Positions 8,125 through 17,485 of a stretch of DNA of 59,050 nt are shown piece after piece. The stretch's first letter is position 1; each line of letters starts with the position of its first letter. Source of the stretch: Clostridium sp. CAG:793. GTDB lineage: Bacteria > Bacillota > Clostridia > TANB77 > CAG-508. A program made the position numbers and the translations under genes. Under the pieces are notes generated by a model. That model ran no database searches. It was not told where the DNA came from and saw only the letters and a program-made list of their open reading frames with translations. Where the stretch lies: contig HF993644.1 of NCBI GenBank assembly GCA_000433915.1, positions 52,876 to 111,925 of the forward strand. Reading direction: 5' to 3'.

Positions 8125-10116
8125 CTATACTTCCATTATAATTGGTAAAATCATTGGATTTCTCTTTGTTCTATCAAATATAAAATCTCTTACTTCATCT
8201 TTTAATGTAGATTTTATAGTTGACCAATCTGTTACATGATTTTCTTCAAGTTGTCTTATTTCTTCTCTAATAAATGCTTTTACTTGTTCCATCAAATTCT
8301 CTGATTCACGAACATATACGAATCCTCTTGAAATTACATCTGGTCCTGAAACAATTTCTCCTGTTTGACTATCCATAGACATTACTATAACAATCAATCC
8401 ATCTTGAGATAAATGTTGTCTATCACGTAAAACAACACTTCCTACGTCTCCAACTCCTAGACCATCAACCATTACTCTTCCTGCTGGAACTGTTCCTGTA
8501 AATTTAGCTTCGTCTTGATTTACTTCAAGAACTCTACCGTTTCCAGTCATAAATATGTTTTCCTTAGGAATCCCTAATTCTATTGCAGTTTCTCTATGAG
8601 CTCTTAATTGTCTATATTCACCATGAACAGGCATAAAATATTTTGGCTTTGTTAAAGCTAAAATTAATTTTTGTTCTTCTTGACAAGCATGTCCTGAAAC
8701 GTGAACATCAGCAAGTGCACTATAAACTACTTCTGCACCGATTTTCATTAATTGGTCAATTACTTTTGATACAGCCTTTTCATTTCCTGGAATAGGTGTT
8801 GCAGAAATTATTACTAAATCATTTCCAGTTATAGTAACCTTTCTATGCTCTCCATTAGCCATTCTTGTTAATGCAGACATAGTCTCTCCCTGGCTTCCTG
8901 TTGTTATAATTACTAGCTGATCATCTTTATAATTCTTTATTAAATCAATATCAATAAATAAATCATCTGGTGCATCAATATAGTTCAAATCTCTTGCAGC
9001 TTCAATCATATTCATCATACTTCTTCCAGAAACAGCAATTTTTCTTCCATATTTAACAGCTGAGTTTACTATTTGTTGAACTCTATGAACATTTGATGCA
9101 AATGTTGCAACAACTATTCTCTTTTTGCATCCATCAAATAGTCTATCAAAAACAGGCCCAATTGATTTTTCTGACATTGTGAATCCTTTTCTTTCAGCAT
9201 TTGTACTATCAGCTAATAACGCTAATACTCCCTGATTTCCAAGTTCAGCTAATCTTCCTAAATCCATCATCTGTCCATCAATTGGTGTATAATCCACTTT
9301 AAAATCTCCAGTGTGAATAACTGTTCCAACTGGTGTGTGAATAGCAAGCATTACTGCATCTGGTATACTATGTGAACTTCTTATAAATTCAACTTGCATT
9401 TTTCCAAAATCGACAGTCTGTCCTTGTTCTACAATATTAATTTGTGCTGAGTTTAATAAATGATGTTCCTCCAACTTATGTGATATTAATCTTGCAGTCA
9501 ATTTTGTTGCATAAATAGGCATATTTACTTGTTTCAATACATATGGTATTGAACCGATATGATCTTCATGTCCATGAGTTATACATAGACCTTTAATCTT
9601 GTCTTTGTTTTTTACAAGGTATGTTACATCTGGTATAACTAAATCTACACCTAGCATGTCATCTTCTGGAAATTCCAAACCGCAGTCTACAAGAATAATC
9701 TCGTCCTCATATTCAAAAACAGTTATGTTCTTTCCAATCTCATCAATTCCACCTAGTGCTATTATTTTTAAATTGCTCTTTTTAAATCCAAGGTCTATTA
9801 TAGGCTTATTTCTTCTCTCAAATTTAGTTTCTATAAAATTTTTACCTTTTTGATTATTTACTATTTTAGGTTTTCTTGATTTTTTTATTTTCTTCTCTTT
9901 TTCTTCAATAACCTGTTCAATCTCTTTTACAGTTTTAGCTGCTAAAGCAACCTTATGTTCTACATCTCCTGTAATTTTTTCTTCTGAGTTATTTTTTCTC
10001 CCCTTAGTATTTTTTGAATCTTTAGACATACTATTTTTTCTATAATTCTTTTTGTATGTTTTCTTTTTCTGATTCTCATTGTGTTCTACTGAATTTTCTT
10101 TTTGTTTTTCTTCCAT
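8125..10116 (-). CDS. rnj: Ribonuclease J
   Basis: A metallo-beta-lactamase/beta-CASP nuclease with 5'-3' exo- and endonuclease activity in mRNA decay and rRNA maturation. The zinc motif HGHEDH is at residues 181-186, followed by a second set (SSHSIPDAV, HTGDFKVD) and beta-CASP blocks such as GSQGE, SGHA and PVHGEYRQL. At 663 residues it is about 100 longer than typical because of an N-terminal tail rich in K, N and E (1-110), probably disordered and able to bind RNA or partners. It is transcribed alone, with a long upstream region containing a palindrome. Confidence 0.95.
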   Translation of the reverse strand: MEEKQKENSVEHNENQKKKTYKKNYRKNSMSKDSKNTKGRKNNSEEKITGDVEHKVALAAKTVKEIEQVIEEKEKKIKKSRKPKIVNNQKGKNFIETKFERRNKPIIDLGFKKSNLKIIALGGIDEIGKNITVFEYEDEIILVDCGLEFPEDDMLGVDLVIPDVTYLVKNKDKIKGLCITHGHEDHIGSIPYVLKQVNMPIYATKLTARLISHKLEEHHLLNSAQINIVEQGQTVDFGKMQVEFIRSSHSIPDAVMLAIHTPVGTVIHTGDFKVDYTPIDGQMMDLGRLAELGNQGVLALLADSTNAERKGFTMSEKSIGPVFDRLFDGCKKRIVVATFASNVHRVQQIVNSAVKYGRKIAVSGRSMMNMIEAARDLNYIDAPDDLFIDIDLIKNYKDDQLVIITTGSQGETMSALTRMANGEHRKVTITGNDLVIISATPIPGNEKAVSKVIDQLMKIGAEVVYSALADVHVSGHACQEEQKLILALTKPKYFMPVHGEYRQLRAHRETAIELGIPKENIFMTGNGRVLEVNQDEAKFTGTVPAGRVMVDGLGVGDVGSVVLRDRQHLSQDGLIVIVMSMDSQTGEIVSGPDVISRGFVYVRESENLMEQVKAFIREEIRQLEENHVTDWSTIKSTLKDEVRDFIFDRTKRNPMILPIIMEV

Positions 10117-10329
10117 ACATTCTCCTTTTCTATTTTAGTTGATATGCTCAAATAAGATAGTATGATAACTATCTAAATTAACTATATTTTACACACAAAA
10201 AACACGGCTAAAATGCCTTCATAATATAAAATAATTATTAACTTTTCTCTCATTTCTTAAACATATTAAATAAAATCTCTTCTTTATCCTCTCTGGATAA
10301 CAACTTCTTTGATTATACTATAAAATTAC
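10117..10329. other. Leader and promoter region of rnj
   Basis: No gene is seen. It holds the rnj upstream region, with a perfect 7-bp inverted repeat (AGATAGT at 10155-10161, ACTATCT at 10168-10174) about 40-60 bases before the rnj start. This could be an operator or an mRNA hairpin. The rest is featureless AT-rich sequence. Confidence 0.5.
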
Positions 10330-10423
10330 AAAAAAGTCAAGAGTGACTCGAATTATGTATACCTTTCAAAAGTTACTCTAATAACTTACGTTTATATACC
10401 TTTAAATCACTCTTAACTTTTTT
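10330..10423 (-). terminator. Possible terminator structure after dtd
   Basis: Arms 10330-10346 and 10407-10423 can pair over 17 positions with one mismatch and end in an A/T run, but the loop is about 60 bases. The loop contains a small AAGTTA/TAACTT hairpin. The right arm overlaps the dtd stop codon. Confidence 0.45.
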
Positions 10424-10856
10424 ATTTTTCTATTACAATAGTAACTGGTCCATCATTTACTAGATTAACATCCATGTGATGTCTGAATTTTCCTTTCTCC
10501 ACATGTACCTCTTTTTCACATTGTTTGCAAAAATATTCATATAATTCATTTGCTTTCTCTGGCTTTTCAGCCTGTATAAATGATGGTCTATTTCCATGGC
10601 TAGCATCTCCATATAAAGTAAACTGCGAAATTATTAAAAGCTCTCCATTTACATCCTTTATAGACAAATTCATTTTCTCGTTTTCATCTTCAAATATTCT
10701 AAGATTAAGCAATTTGTTTACAAGAAAATCCGCTTCTTTTTTAGTATCGCCTTCTTTAACTCCTAATAATACCATATATCCTTTATTTATTTTTCCAACA
10801 ATCTCTCCTTCAACTGTTACACTTGCTTTTGATACTCTTTGTACAACTAATTTCAT
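10422..10856 (-). CDS. dtd: D-aminoacyl-tRNA deacylase
   Basis: A 144-residue proofreading enzyme that hydrolyses D-amino acids from mischarged tRNA, such as D-Tyr-tRNA. It has the full set of family marks: MKLVVQRVSKASVTV at the start, SQFTLYGD and the cross-subunit motif VNDGPVTI near the end; the length is that of the family. The start is fixed by GGAGG seven bases before ATG. It lies 53 bases downstream of addB, behind a hairpin at 10877-10904, so read-through from the repair operon is partial. Confidence 0.96.
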   Translation of the reverse strand: MKLVVQRVSKASVTVEGEIVGKINKGYMVLLGVKEGDTKKEADFLVNKLLNLRIFEDENEKMNLSIKDVNGELLIISQFTLYGDASHGNRPSFIQAEKPEKANELYEYFCKQCEKEVHVEKGKFRHHMDVNLVNDGPVTIVIEK

Positions 10857-10876
10857 AACTTATCCTCCATATATTA

Positions 10877-10904
10877 AAGTCTTAGCCCCTCTCAGCTAAG
10901 ACTT
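10877..10904 (-). terminator. Hairpin between addB and dtd
   Basis: A 10-bp perfect stem (10877-10886 with 10895-10904) with an 8-base loop; only a weak T run follows on the minus strand. Probably a partial terminator. Confidence 0.6.
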
Positions 10905-10909
10905 AACAT

Positions 10910-13900
10910 TTATTTTTCCACCCTTTTTACTATCTCATCAAGAGCTTCTTGTTTTGGTTTGTTTCCTATATAATTATATTTATTTCCCTTAAATTTAGGA
11001 TTAAACTGACAAATTGATTTATAATCACAATAGCTACATGGAGTTTTCTTATCTTTTAAATTATAATATGGTTTTAAATCAATTTTACCATCTAATATCT
11101 CTCTTGAAATCTGCTTTATTATTTTGTTTGCATATTTCTGTAGATTTTCAAACTCATTTCTTGTTACTGTATTAGATTTAGAATAGTTTATCTCTCCACT
11201 ATTATTTAATGAAACTGGTATAATATCAGACTTACCATTTTCTAATCCATTATCCATTGCCTTAACTACATTTACATCTGCTAAAATAATTCCATTCATT
11301 CTATAATTCTGTTTGATTATATTTTCAATTTCTTCTTTAGTTAAATTCCTTTTACTTGATACAATTTTAGGCTCAATTAAATTAAAATATAATGCTCCTG
11401 CTGGGATAAAATTATCTTTATCACAGATTGCATCAACATAGGTTATAAGTTGTAATTGTAATCCTGCAATTACCTTATTCATATCCAAATCCTTTGTTGA
11501 AGATTTATAATCAATGATTCTTATATATTTTCCATTATTTAATTTTGCAATGTCAACTCTATCTATTTTTCCCTCAATTAATACTTTTCTACCATCATCC
11601 AAAGTAAGCGTTATTGGTGGATTATTTCCATCTTTGTCAAAAGAACCATCTAATAAAGATATCTGCCTATCTGCTTCTTCATTCTTCTTACTTCCAAATG
11701 AAATTTCAGTTCCAAGTACATCAAAGTCACTATTTTTTAAACTTTGAACTATATATCTCATTGACATATATATTACTTTTTTCAATCTCTTAGCTAAAGT
11801 TCTATATTTAGCAGTTAGTCCGAATTTTCCATTTGCAGATAAATTCTCATCAATTATATCATCAAGCACTTTTTTCATTTCTTCTTCAGAAATTTCTTTT
11901 ACATTATTAACTTTTTTAAAGAATTCATCAATTACATTATGCATAAAGCTTCCTGTATCAACAGGCTTTATTGTTAATTTATCTTTATCTGACAATTTTA
12001 ATCCATATTTTAAATAATACGAAAAATGGCAAGATTCATATGTTTCTAGTTTTGATACACTCGTACGCAAACCATCTCCATATAGCTTGTTTACTTCTCC
12101 TTTTTCAAGATTATCAGGAACATTACTATAATGTAGTCCAGCTATTGCTGCATTTAGCTTTTGTAGCTCATGTTCTTTATACCATTCATATACTTCGTTC
12201 CAGTTAGGGTCATCAATATGATTTAATAATTTTGAAAATGTAATTATCGGTAACAATACTTCGTCATTTTCTCCACTCGCCTCTTTTAATTCTGGAAAAA
12301 TCCTACGTATTTTTGATATTATCAAAGATCTTCTCAAAGCTTTTCCATCTGAATCACTTGAAGCATAAGATATATATATATCATCTTCAGCTGCTGCAAA
12401 TATCTTATAAATATTAAAGTTTTCTTCATACATCTTCTCTTTAGTGCCTTTAGCAAGTTCAAAGCCATCATCTTTTAGACTTGCTCTATCTTTATCATTA
12501 AAGAATCCTTCTGAACTCATAACTGTTGGAAATACTCCATCATTAACACCTATAACAAATACAGCTTTTACTCTATGTGTTTTACTTCTATTAACATCAC
12601 CAACTATTACTTTATCTTGTGTTTGAGGAATCTGTCCGAGTTCTTTAGCAGTAAGGCCTATTCTTAGTACCTTTGAATATTCATCAAAACTCATTTTCTT
12701 ATCACCAAAAAGTTGCCCTATCTCGCTAATTACGTCCACAATAATATTCCATGCTTGAACCATTTCATCTGATTCATCTATTTTATTTCCAACTTGATTT
12801 TCTAAAAATCCATATAATTCTTTAGAAATTTGCTCAGCATTTCTTCCTGATGATAGTTTATTTTTTAGTTCTATTAATGGATCTACAATTATATGTCTTT
12901 GTTTATTAAAATTATTGGCTCCAAATATTCTTTCAAAATCCCAGTCTTTTTCGTACCATTTTCTACCTTGTATTCCCCACTTCAAACAATAATTTTCAAA
13001 TTCATATTCATCATTTATTTGTACAAATCCTGTTTTTACATAATTAAATACTGATTCATACGTCCAATTTTTAGCCAATATATCCAATATCGATATAACA
13101 TATTTTATAAGTAAATTCTGTGTTATATCTTTTTTAGTATCAATGAAAACAGGAATCTCATATTCAGCAAATATTGCTTTGCATAAACTTGCATATGTGT
13201 CTATGTTTCTGCAAATTACCGCTATATCACTATATCTGTATCCCTTATCTCTAACTAATTTTACAATATTTGCAGCTACATGCTCTACTTCTGAATATTG
13301 ATTTTCTGCTAAATATAGTTTTATATGATTTACATCACCATGGTACACTTTATATGGAACAGCATATAAATTTTGTGCTAAATGTTTTAATTCATCATTT
13401 TTGTATCTATGAATATCTTGCAATCTTATTTGCGAATCTTTATCTATATCACATATATTGCACAATGTTTGCACTGTTTGTTTATTATCATAGAATATAT
13501 CCGCTTCTGGCGATTTTGTGACCCTTAATTCATCTGTGCATACAGTAATATATATTTCTTTTGCTATTTTATTAAGTTCTGAAATTACTGAATATTCCTG
13601 TTTTGTAAATCCAGCAAATTCATCTATGTACATTACAGATTCATCAAACAAATGGCTTTTAGCAATATTTTCTGCAAGTATTGTAAGCAAATCGTTTTCA
13701 TCAATATAATTATCCTCAGTAATTTTGTCTTCCAATTCTTTATACACAATTAGCATGTCATTCATTTTGGCTTTTAAATAAGGATCAGATGTTTCATCTT
13801 TTTGCTTTTCAAGCATTTCTGTATTTATATTATGCTTTTTAAATTCAGTAATCTGACTTATTATCATATCAACATTTTCATTAGAATTTCCAAGAAACTT

Positions 13901-14200
13901 CAATTCCTTTTGATGTTTAGATATTGCCTCATAAATTAGCATTGCTTTTCCTGATTTTGAAATATTTTTTATATCATCTCCTATGGTTTCTTTTATTACT
14001 CTATATGCCATTCTTTCAAATGATAATACTTCAACTTTTAATGTTGCTTTTTCAGGAAGAGTATCAATTAAACGTCTTTCAGCAGTAAAAGAAAACTGTT
14101 CTGGTGTAATTATATATATTTTGTCAGCCGACGATTTTTGTATTTCATTAAATACATATTCACTCTTTCCAGTCCCTGTAACACCATATATAATCTTCAA
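10910..14200 (-). CDS. addB: ATP-dependent helicase/nuclease subunit B (AddB)
   Basis: A 1096-residue subunit of the AddAB (RecBCD-type) complex that resects double-strand breaks. The Walker A loop GVTGTGKS is at residues 6-13. The C-terminal RecB-type nuclease shows ESCHFSYYLKYG, IDYKSS and GLQLQLITYVDAI, and the iron-sulfur cysteines are the single C of ESCHF plus CSYCDYKSIC near the end. The start codon is TTG, supported by AGGAGG eight bases upstream. addA, normally next to addB, is absent; the upstream neighbour is the ogg gene, 27 bases away, so addB is part of a mixed repair operon. Confidence 0.94.
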   Translation of the reverse strand: MKIIYGVTGTGKSEYVFNEIQKSSADKIYIITPEQFSFTAERRLIDTLPEKATLKVEVLSFERMAYRVIKETIGDDIKNISKSGKAMLIYEAISKHQKELKFLGNSNENVDMIISQITEFKKHNINTEMLEKQKDETSDPYLKAKMNDMLIVYKELEDKITEDNYIDENDLLTILAENIAKSHLFDESVMYIDEFAGFTKQEYSVISELNKIAKEIYITVCTDELRVTKSPEADIFYDNKQTVQTLCNICDIDKDSQIRLQDIHRYKNDELKHLAQNLYAVPYKVYHGDVNHIKLYLAENQYSEVEHVAANIVKLVRDKGYRYSDIAVICRNIDTYASLCKAIFAEYEIPVFIDTKKDITQNLLIKYVISILDILAKNWTYESVFNYVKTGFVQINDEYEFENYCLKWGIQGRKWYEKDWDFERIFGANNFNKQRHIIVDPLIELKNKLSSGRNAEQISKELYGFLENQVGNKIDESDEMVQAWNIIVDVISEIGQLFGDKKMSFDEYSKVLRIGLTAKELGQIPQTQDKVIVGDVNRSKTHRVKAVFVIGVNDGVFPTVMSSEGFFNDKDRASLKDDGFELAKGTKEKMYEENFNIYKIFAAAEDDIYISYASSDSDGKALRRSLIISKIRRIFPELKEASGENDEVLLPIITFSKLLNHIDDPNWNEVYEWYKEHELQKLNAAIAGLHYSNVPDNLEKGEVNKLYGDGLRTSVSKLETYESCHFSYYLKYGLKLSDKDKLTIKPVDTGSFMHNVIDEFFKKVNNVKEISEEEMKKVLDDIIDENLSANGKFGLTAKYRTLAKRLKKVIYMSMRYIVQSLKNSDFDVLGTEISFGSKKNEEADRQISLLDGSFDKDGNNPPITLTLDDGRKVLIEGKIDRVDIAKLNNGKYIRIIDYKSSTKDLDMNKVIAGLQLQLITYVDAICDKDNFIPAGALYFNLIEPKIVSSKRNLTKEEIENIIKQNYRMNGIILADVNVVKAMDNGLENGKSDIIPVSLNNSGEINYSKSNTVTRNEFENLQKYANKIIKQISREILDGKIDLKPYYNLKDKKTPCSYCDYKSICQFNPKFKGNKYNYIGNKPKQEALDEIVKRVEK

Positions 14201-14227
14201 AACAGTTTCCTCCTATTGTTATGTGTA

Positions 14228-15076
14228 TTATGCTGATTCTCTTTTCCAATAAAATAAATATTGTTGTGCAATTCCTTGCAAACTTCCGAACTTTTCATCA
14301 GCAATTTTCTTTATCTCTTTTTTACTTACTTTTGTTTCATCTTGATTATGAATATACAATTCATTCATTACTCTTCTAACCCATACATCAATTGGGAATA
14401 CATCAAATCTTTTTAGATCAGAAAATAATAAAATGCAATCTGCAACTTTAGGTCCTACTCCATCTAAAGTTAATAACCTATCTCTCGCATCATCTGTTGA
14501 CATTTTATATAATTCTTCTAAATTAAATTCATTACTTGCAATTTTTCTTGTTGTTTCAAATACTCGTACATCTCTAAATCCGAGTCCTACATCTCTTAAA
14601 TCTTGGACACTAGCTTTTGAAAGTTCTTCTGGAGTTGGAAATGTATATAGCACTTTTCCTTCATAACATATTTCTTTTCCGTATTTTTTAGATATTCTAT
14701 CAATTATGCCTTTTATCCTTGGTATATTATTATTTGCAGATATTATAAATGAAATAATAGTTTCCCATAAACTTTGATTTAATATCCTAATTCCATTTCC
14801 ATATTGAATACTATTTTTCAAATTATCATCAACATTTGCTAATATACTCTTTATCTCATTATAGTTTCTTTTTAAATCAAAATATGAATCAATCTCACTT
14901 GTATCTTCGAAATTTCCGTCGATTATTATTTTGTCATTTTCCTTTTTTACATTTGCAATACAATTACCGAATATTCCTGTATAACTATCATCTTCTTCTT
15001 TATTCCATCTAAAACATTGTCCACATTCAAACACATCTCTTGGTTCAAATGATTCTGCATCAATTGTATACATCAT
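14228..15076 (-). CDS. ogg: 8-oxoguanine DNA glycosylase (OGG1-like)
   Basis: A bifunctional glycosylase/lyase that removes 8-oxoguanine. The N-terminal OGG_N region includes FECGQCFRW; the helix-hairpin-helix reads LDGVGPKVADCILLF, with the catalytic lysine in GPK, and the catalytic aspartate lies in FPIDVWVRRVM. The length of 282 residues fits clostridial OGG1 homologues. There is no iron-sulfur cluster motif at the end. Two adjacent ATG codons (15076, 15073) are possible starts. It lies between the radical SAM gene (30 bases) and addB (27 bases). Confidence 0.93.
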   Translation of the reverse strand: MMYTIDAESFEPRDVFECGQCFRWNKEEDDSYTGIFGNCIANVKKENDKIIIDGNFEDTSEIDSYFDLKRNYNEIKSILANVDDNLKNSIQYGNGIRILNQSLWETIISFIISANNNIPRIKGIIDRISKKYGKEICYEGKVLYTFPTPEELSKASVQDLRDVGLGFRDVRVFETTRKIASNEFNLEELYKMSTDDARDRLLTLDGVGPKVADCILLFSDLKRFDVFPIDVWVRRVMNELYIHNQDETKVSKKEIKKIADEKFGSLQGIAQQYLFYWKRESA

Positions 15077-15105
15077 ACCCTTTCTATATTTTCCTCCATT
15101 TTATA

Positions 15106-16143
15106 TTAATATGTTTCTACAACATTAATCTCAAACTTGCCTGATTTTATTTTCTCATCTTGTTTAATTATAACATCAACATCATACATTTCTTTTAACT
15201 TCTCTATATTCTGCTTTTTATGTCCAATAACATTATTTACATCACTTGGATTAACTACAATTTCAACTTCTTTGACTTTTGTATTAATCTTTTTTATTTT
15301 TTCTGCAACACTATCATACCACATACTTGACTCAACAAGTTGTCTAAATGCCGGATGATATGGACCTGCCACAACTTCACTTCCATTTTGCTTAGGATCA
15401 GTTATCTCATCAGTATTTTGTAATCCAATTCGAATTACATTTATGTGTTTTTTTCTAAATAGATATGTAACTTCCTTAGACCTCTCAACCGCCTGCTCAA
15501 CAGTTAATGGTTTGTATTCTCCATTTTTGTATTCTTGCTCTAGTTCTGTTCCTTTTATCACAAGCACAGGGTATATTCTAACTATTTTAGGCTTTAATTT
15601 TATCAAATCTTTAGCTGTATTTAGCTCATCAATTTCTGTACTGTCTGGCATTCCAATCATCATCTGATGTCCTAATGTAAATCCATAAAATCTTATCAAT
15701 TTAGACGCTTTTATTACATCTGCAAAAGTATGATTTCTTCTACTTTTCTGCAATATGTAGTCATTTGATGATTGAACTCCAAGTTCTATTGTTTTTACAT
15801 TATATTTTTTTAGCATTTTTAATATTTTTCTGTTTATATAATCCGGTCTTGTAGAAATTCTTATACTATTTACTTTTCCTTTTTTGATATATTCATTTGC
15901 AGCCTCTAATAATTCTTTTTGAACACCTTCATCAATTCCTGTAAAACTTCCGCCAAAAAAGGCTACTTCAACATATTTACTACTATCTTTAAAATTTTCC
16001 AAATAATATTCAATAGTTTTCTTTACATCATCAGGAGTAACATTTGTTTGTTGGCCACTAATCTTTTTTTGATTGCAGAAAGTGCAATCATTAGGGCATC
16101 CTAGGTTTGGTACAAATATTGGTATGATATACTCTTTTTTCAT
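15106..16143 (-). CDS. Elp3-like radical SAM protein of the rnc neighbourhood
   Basis: A radical SAM enzyme with the cluster motif GCPNDCTFCNQ near residues 15-25 and FFGGSFTGI following, as in Elp3-type proteins. Homologues lie directly downstream of rnc in many clostridia, often before smc and ftsY; here ogg follows instead. There is no acetyltransferase domain. The substrate is unknown, probably RNA-related by analogy with Elp3. The ATG at 16143 has GGAGG five bases upstream; a GTG at 16155 in the same frame overlaps that site and was not used. Confidence 0.88.
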   Translation of the reverse strand: MKKEYIIPIFVPNLGCPNDCTFCNQKKISGQQTNVTPDDVKKTIEYYLENFKDSSKYVEVAFFGGSFTGIDEGVQKELLEAANEYIKKGKVNSIRISTRPDYINRKILKMLKKYNVKTIELGVQSSNDYILQKSRRNHTFADVIKASKLIRFYGFTLGHQMMIGMPDSTEIDELNTAKDLIKLKPKIVRIYPVLVIKGTELEQEYKNGEYKPLTVEQAVERSKEVTYLFRKKHINVIRIGLQNTDEITDPKQNGSEVVAGPYHPAFRQLVESSMWYDSVAEKIKKINTKVKEVEIVVNPSDVNNVIGHKKQNIEKLKEMYDVDVIIKQDEKIKSGKFEINVVETY

Positions 16144-16197
16144 TCTAACCTCCACTAAAATTTAATTATCATCATTAGTGAATCTATTATAAGTTTT

Positions 16198-16863
16198 CTA
16201 TTCTTTTAAAGCCTTTTTGGCTGCTTGCATTTCAGCTAATTTTTTACTCCTTCCAGTTCCGTTAGCTAATACCTTGCCATTCAAAATTACTTCTGCTGTA
16301 AATGTCTTGTCATGATCAGGACCTGATTCTTTTATTATCTTATATTCAATATGCACTGGGCCAGATTTCTGATATTTTTCTTGTAGTACTGTCTTGTAAT
16401 CCTTTTTACCAACATTCTTACTAGCTTGCTCCATTGCTTCTTCTAAATTATCTATTATGAATTTATCAGCTTCTTCAATTCCTCCATCAAAGAATATTGC
16501 AGCAATTATAGCTTCAATACTATCTGCCAAAATTGTTGTTTTTAAGTTTCCTCCGTGGGCTCTCTCACTGTGACCAACTCTAATATATTCTGATATATTA
16601 TGCTTTTTAGCCACTTGATATAAACTATCTTCACACACAACAGTTGCACGAAGTTTTGTAAGCTCTCCCTCATTTAGCTTAGGAAATTTAACATACAAGT
16701 ATTTACTTGAAACAAATTCTAAAATGCTATCTCCTAAAAACTCTAATTTTTCGTTACTATGAACATTATTTTCATTTGCATACGATGTATGTGTTAATGC
16801 TTCCCATAACAATCCTTTATTTTTAAATGTATAACCTATACTTTCTTCTACATTCATTGTCAA
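16198..16863 (-). CDS. rnc: Ribonuclease III
   Basis: A 221-residue double-strand-specific endonuclease for rRNA and mRNA processing. The RNase III signature NEKLEFLGDSIL is near residues 38-49 and the second acidic helix reads DSIEAIIAAIFFDGG; a C-terminal dsRNA-binding domain ends in KLAEMQAAKKAL. The start may be the TTG at 16863 (AAAGG seven bases upstream) or the ATG at 16857; I keep the TTG because of spacing. It is the first gene of the rnc-radical SAM-ogg-addB-dtd run. Confidence 0.95.
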   Translation of the reverse strand: MTMNVEESIGYTFKNKGLLWEALTHTSYANENNVHSNEKLEFLGDSILEFVSSKYLYVKFPKLNEGELTKLRATVVCEDSLYQVAKKHNISEYIRVGHSERAHGGNLKTTILADSIEAIIAAIFFDGGIEEADKFIIDNLEEAMEQASKNVGKKDYKTVLQEKYQKSGPVHIEYKIIKESGPDHDKTFTAEVILNGKVLANGTGRSKKLAEMQAAKKALKE

Positions 16864-16942
16864 AATTTTACCTTTCTCTTAATCTAACTACTGTAGTAAA
16901 TTATACTATAAAGCCTGTCTTTTTTCAAGGTTTTAACAATAA

Positions 16943-17000
16943 AAAAGACTTGATATATGGCATATCTATTTTACTAAAATAGCCAATTATCACGTCTTTT
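16943..17000 (-). terminator. Terminator of the amidoligase operon
   Basis: A long imperfect stem (16943-16961 with 16982-17000) capped by a perfect CTATTTT/AAAATAG hairpin (16966-16982). It directly follows the 17007-17456 gene on the minus strand and is followed by TTTTTTATTG. Confidence 0.7.
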
Positions 17001-17006
17001 CTATCA

Positions 17007-17456
17007 TTATTTCTTTTTTACTACATTTTTAAGTTTTGACCACAAACGTTTATACCATTTTTCTTCGAATTTTATTAATGCTGTTCCAGTACCATTTTCG
17101 TCATGATTTATTTCTGATTTTATTGTCGGTTCATCATCTTTCTTAGACATATCAGTTAATTTTATTTCTTTATTAATGTCTTTTAATACCTGCTCATCTC
17201 TTTCAACTAATTTTTCTCTTTCCTCTTTTGTCGTCAAAAAATCTCTATACATTAATCCAAGTAATTCTTTGGCTTCCATTGAAATTGGTTGAGACATTAG
17301 TTCCTCTCCTGGTATCACATTTGGTATAAATTCCGTATCCATATTTTGTTTTACAAATTCAAAAAATTTTTGCGGTATTTTCTCTAGTACAGAATAATCT
17401 GTATATTTTAATATTTCATTAACCTCAGTTAATGCTCTTCTCATTTTTATATCCAT
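17007..17456 (-). CDS. Unknown 149-residue protein of the amidoligase operon
   Basis: I do not recognise the family by name. The first half is helical (RRALTEVNEILKYTDYSVLEK, a mid segment LLGLMYRDFL); the second is charged and probably disordered, and the end is strongly basic (WYKRLWSKLKNVVKKK), which could contact nucleic acid or membrane. It is the last gene of the operon, 29 bases after the amidoligase gene and just before the terminator, so its role is likely tied to that enzyme. Confidence 0.7.
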   Translation of the reverse strand: MDIKMRRALTEVNEILKYTDYSVLEKIPQKFFEFVKQNMDTEFIPNVIPGEELMSQPISMEAKELLGLMYRDFLTTKEEREKLVERDEQVLKDINKEIKLTDMSKKDDEPTIKSEINHDENGTGTALIKFEEKWYKRLWSKLKNVVKKK

Positions 17457-17485
17457 TGTATATTTCCTTCCTTAGTCATTTGTTT

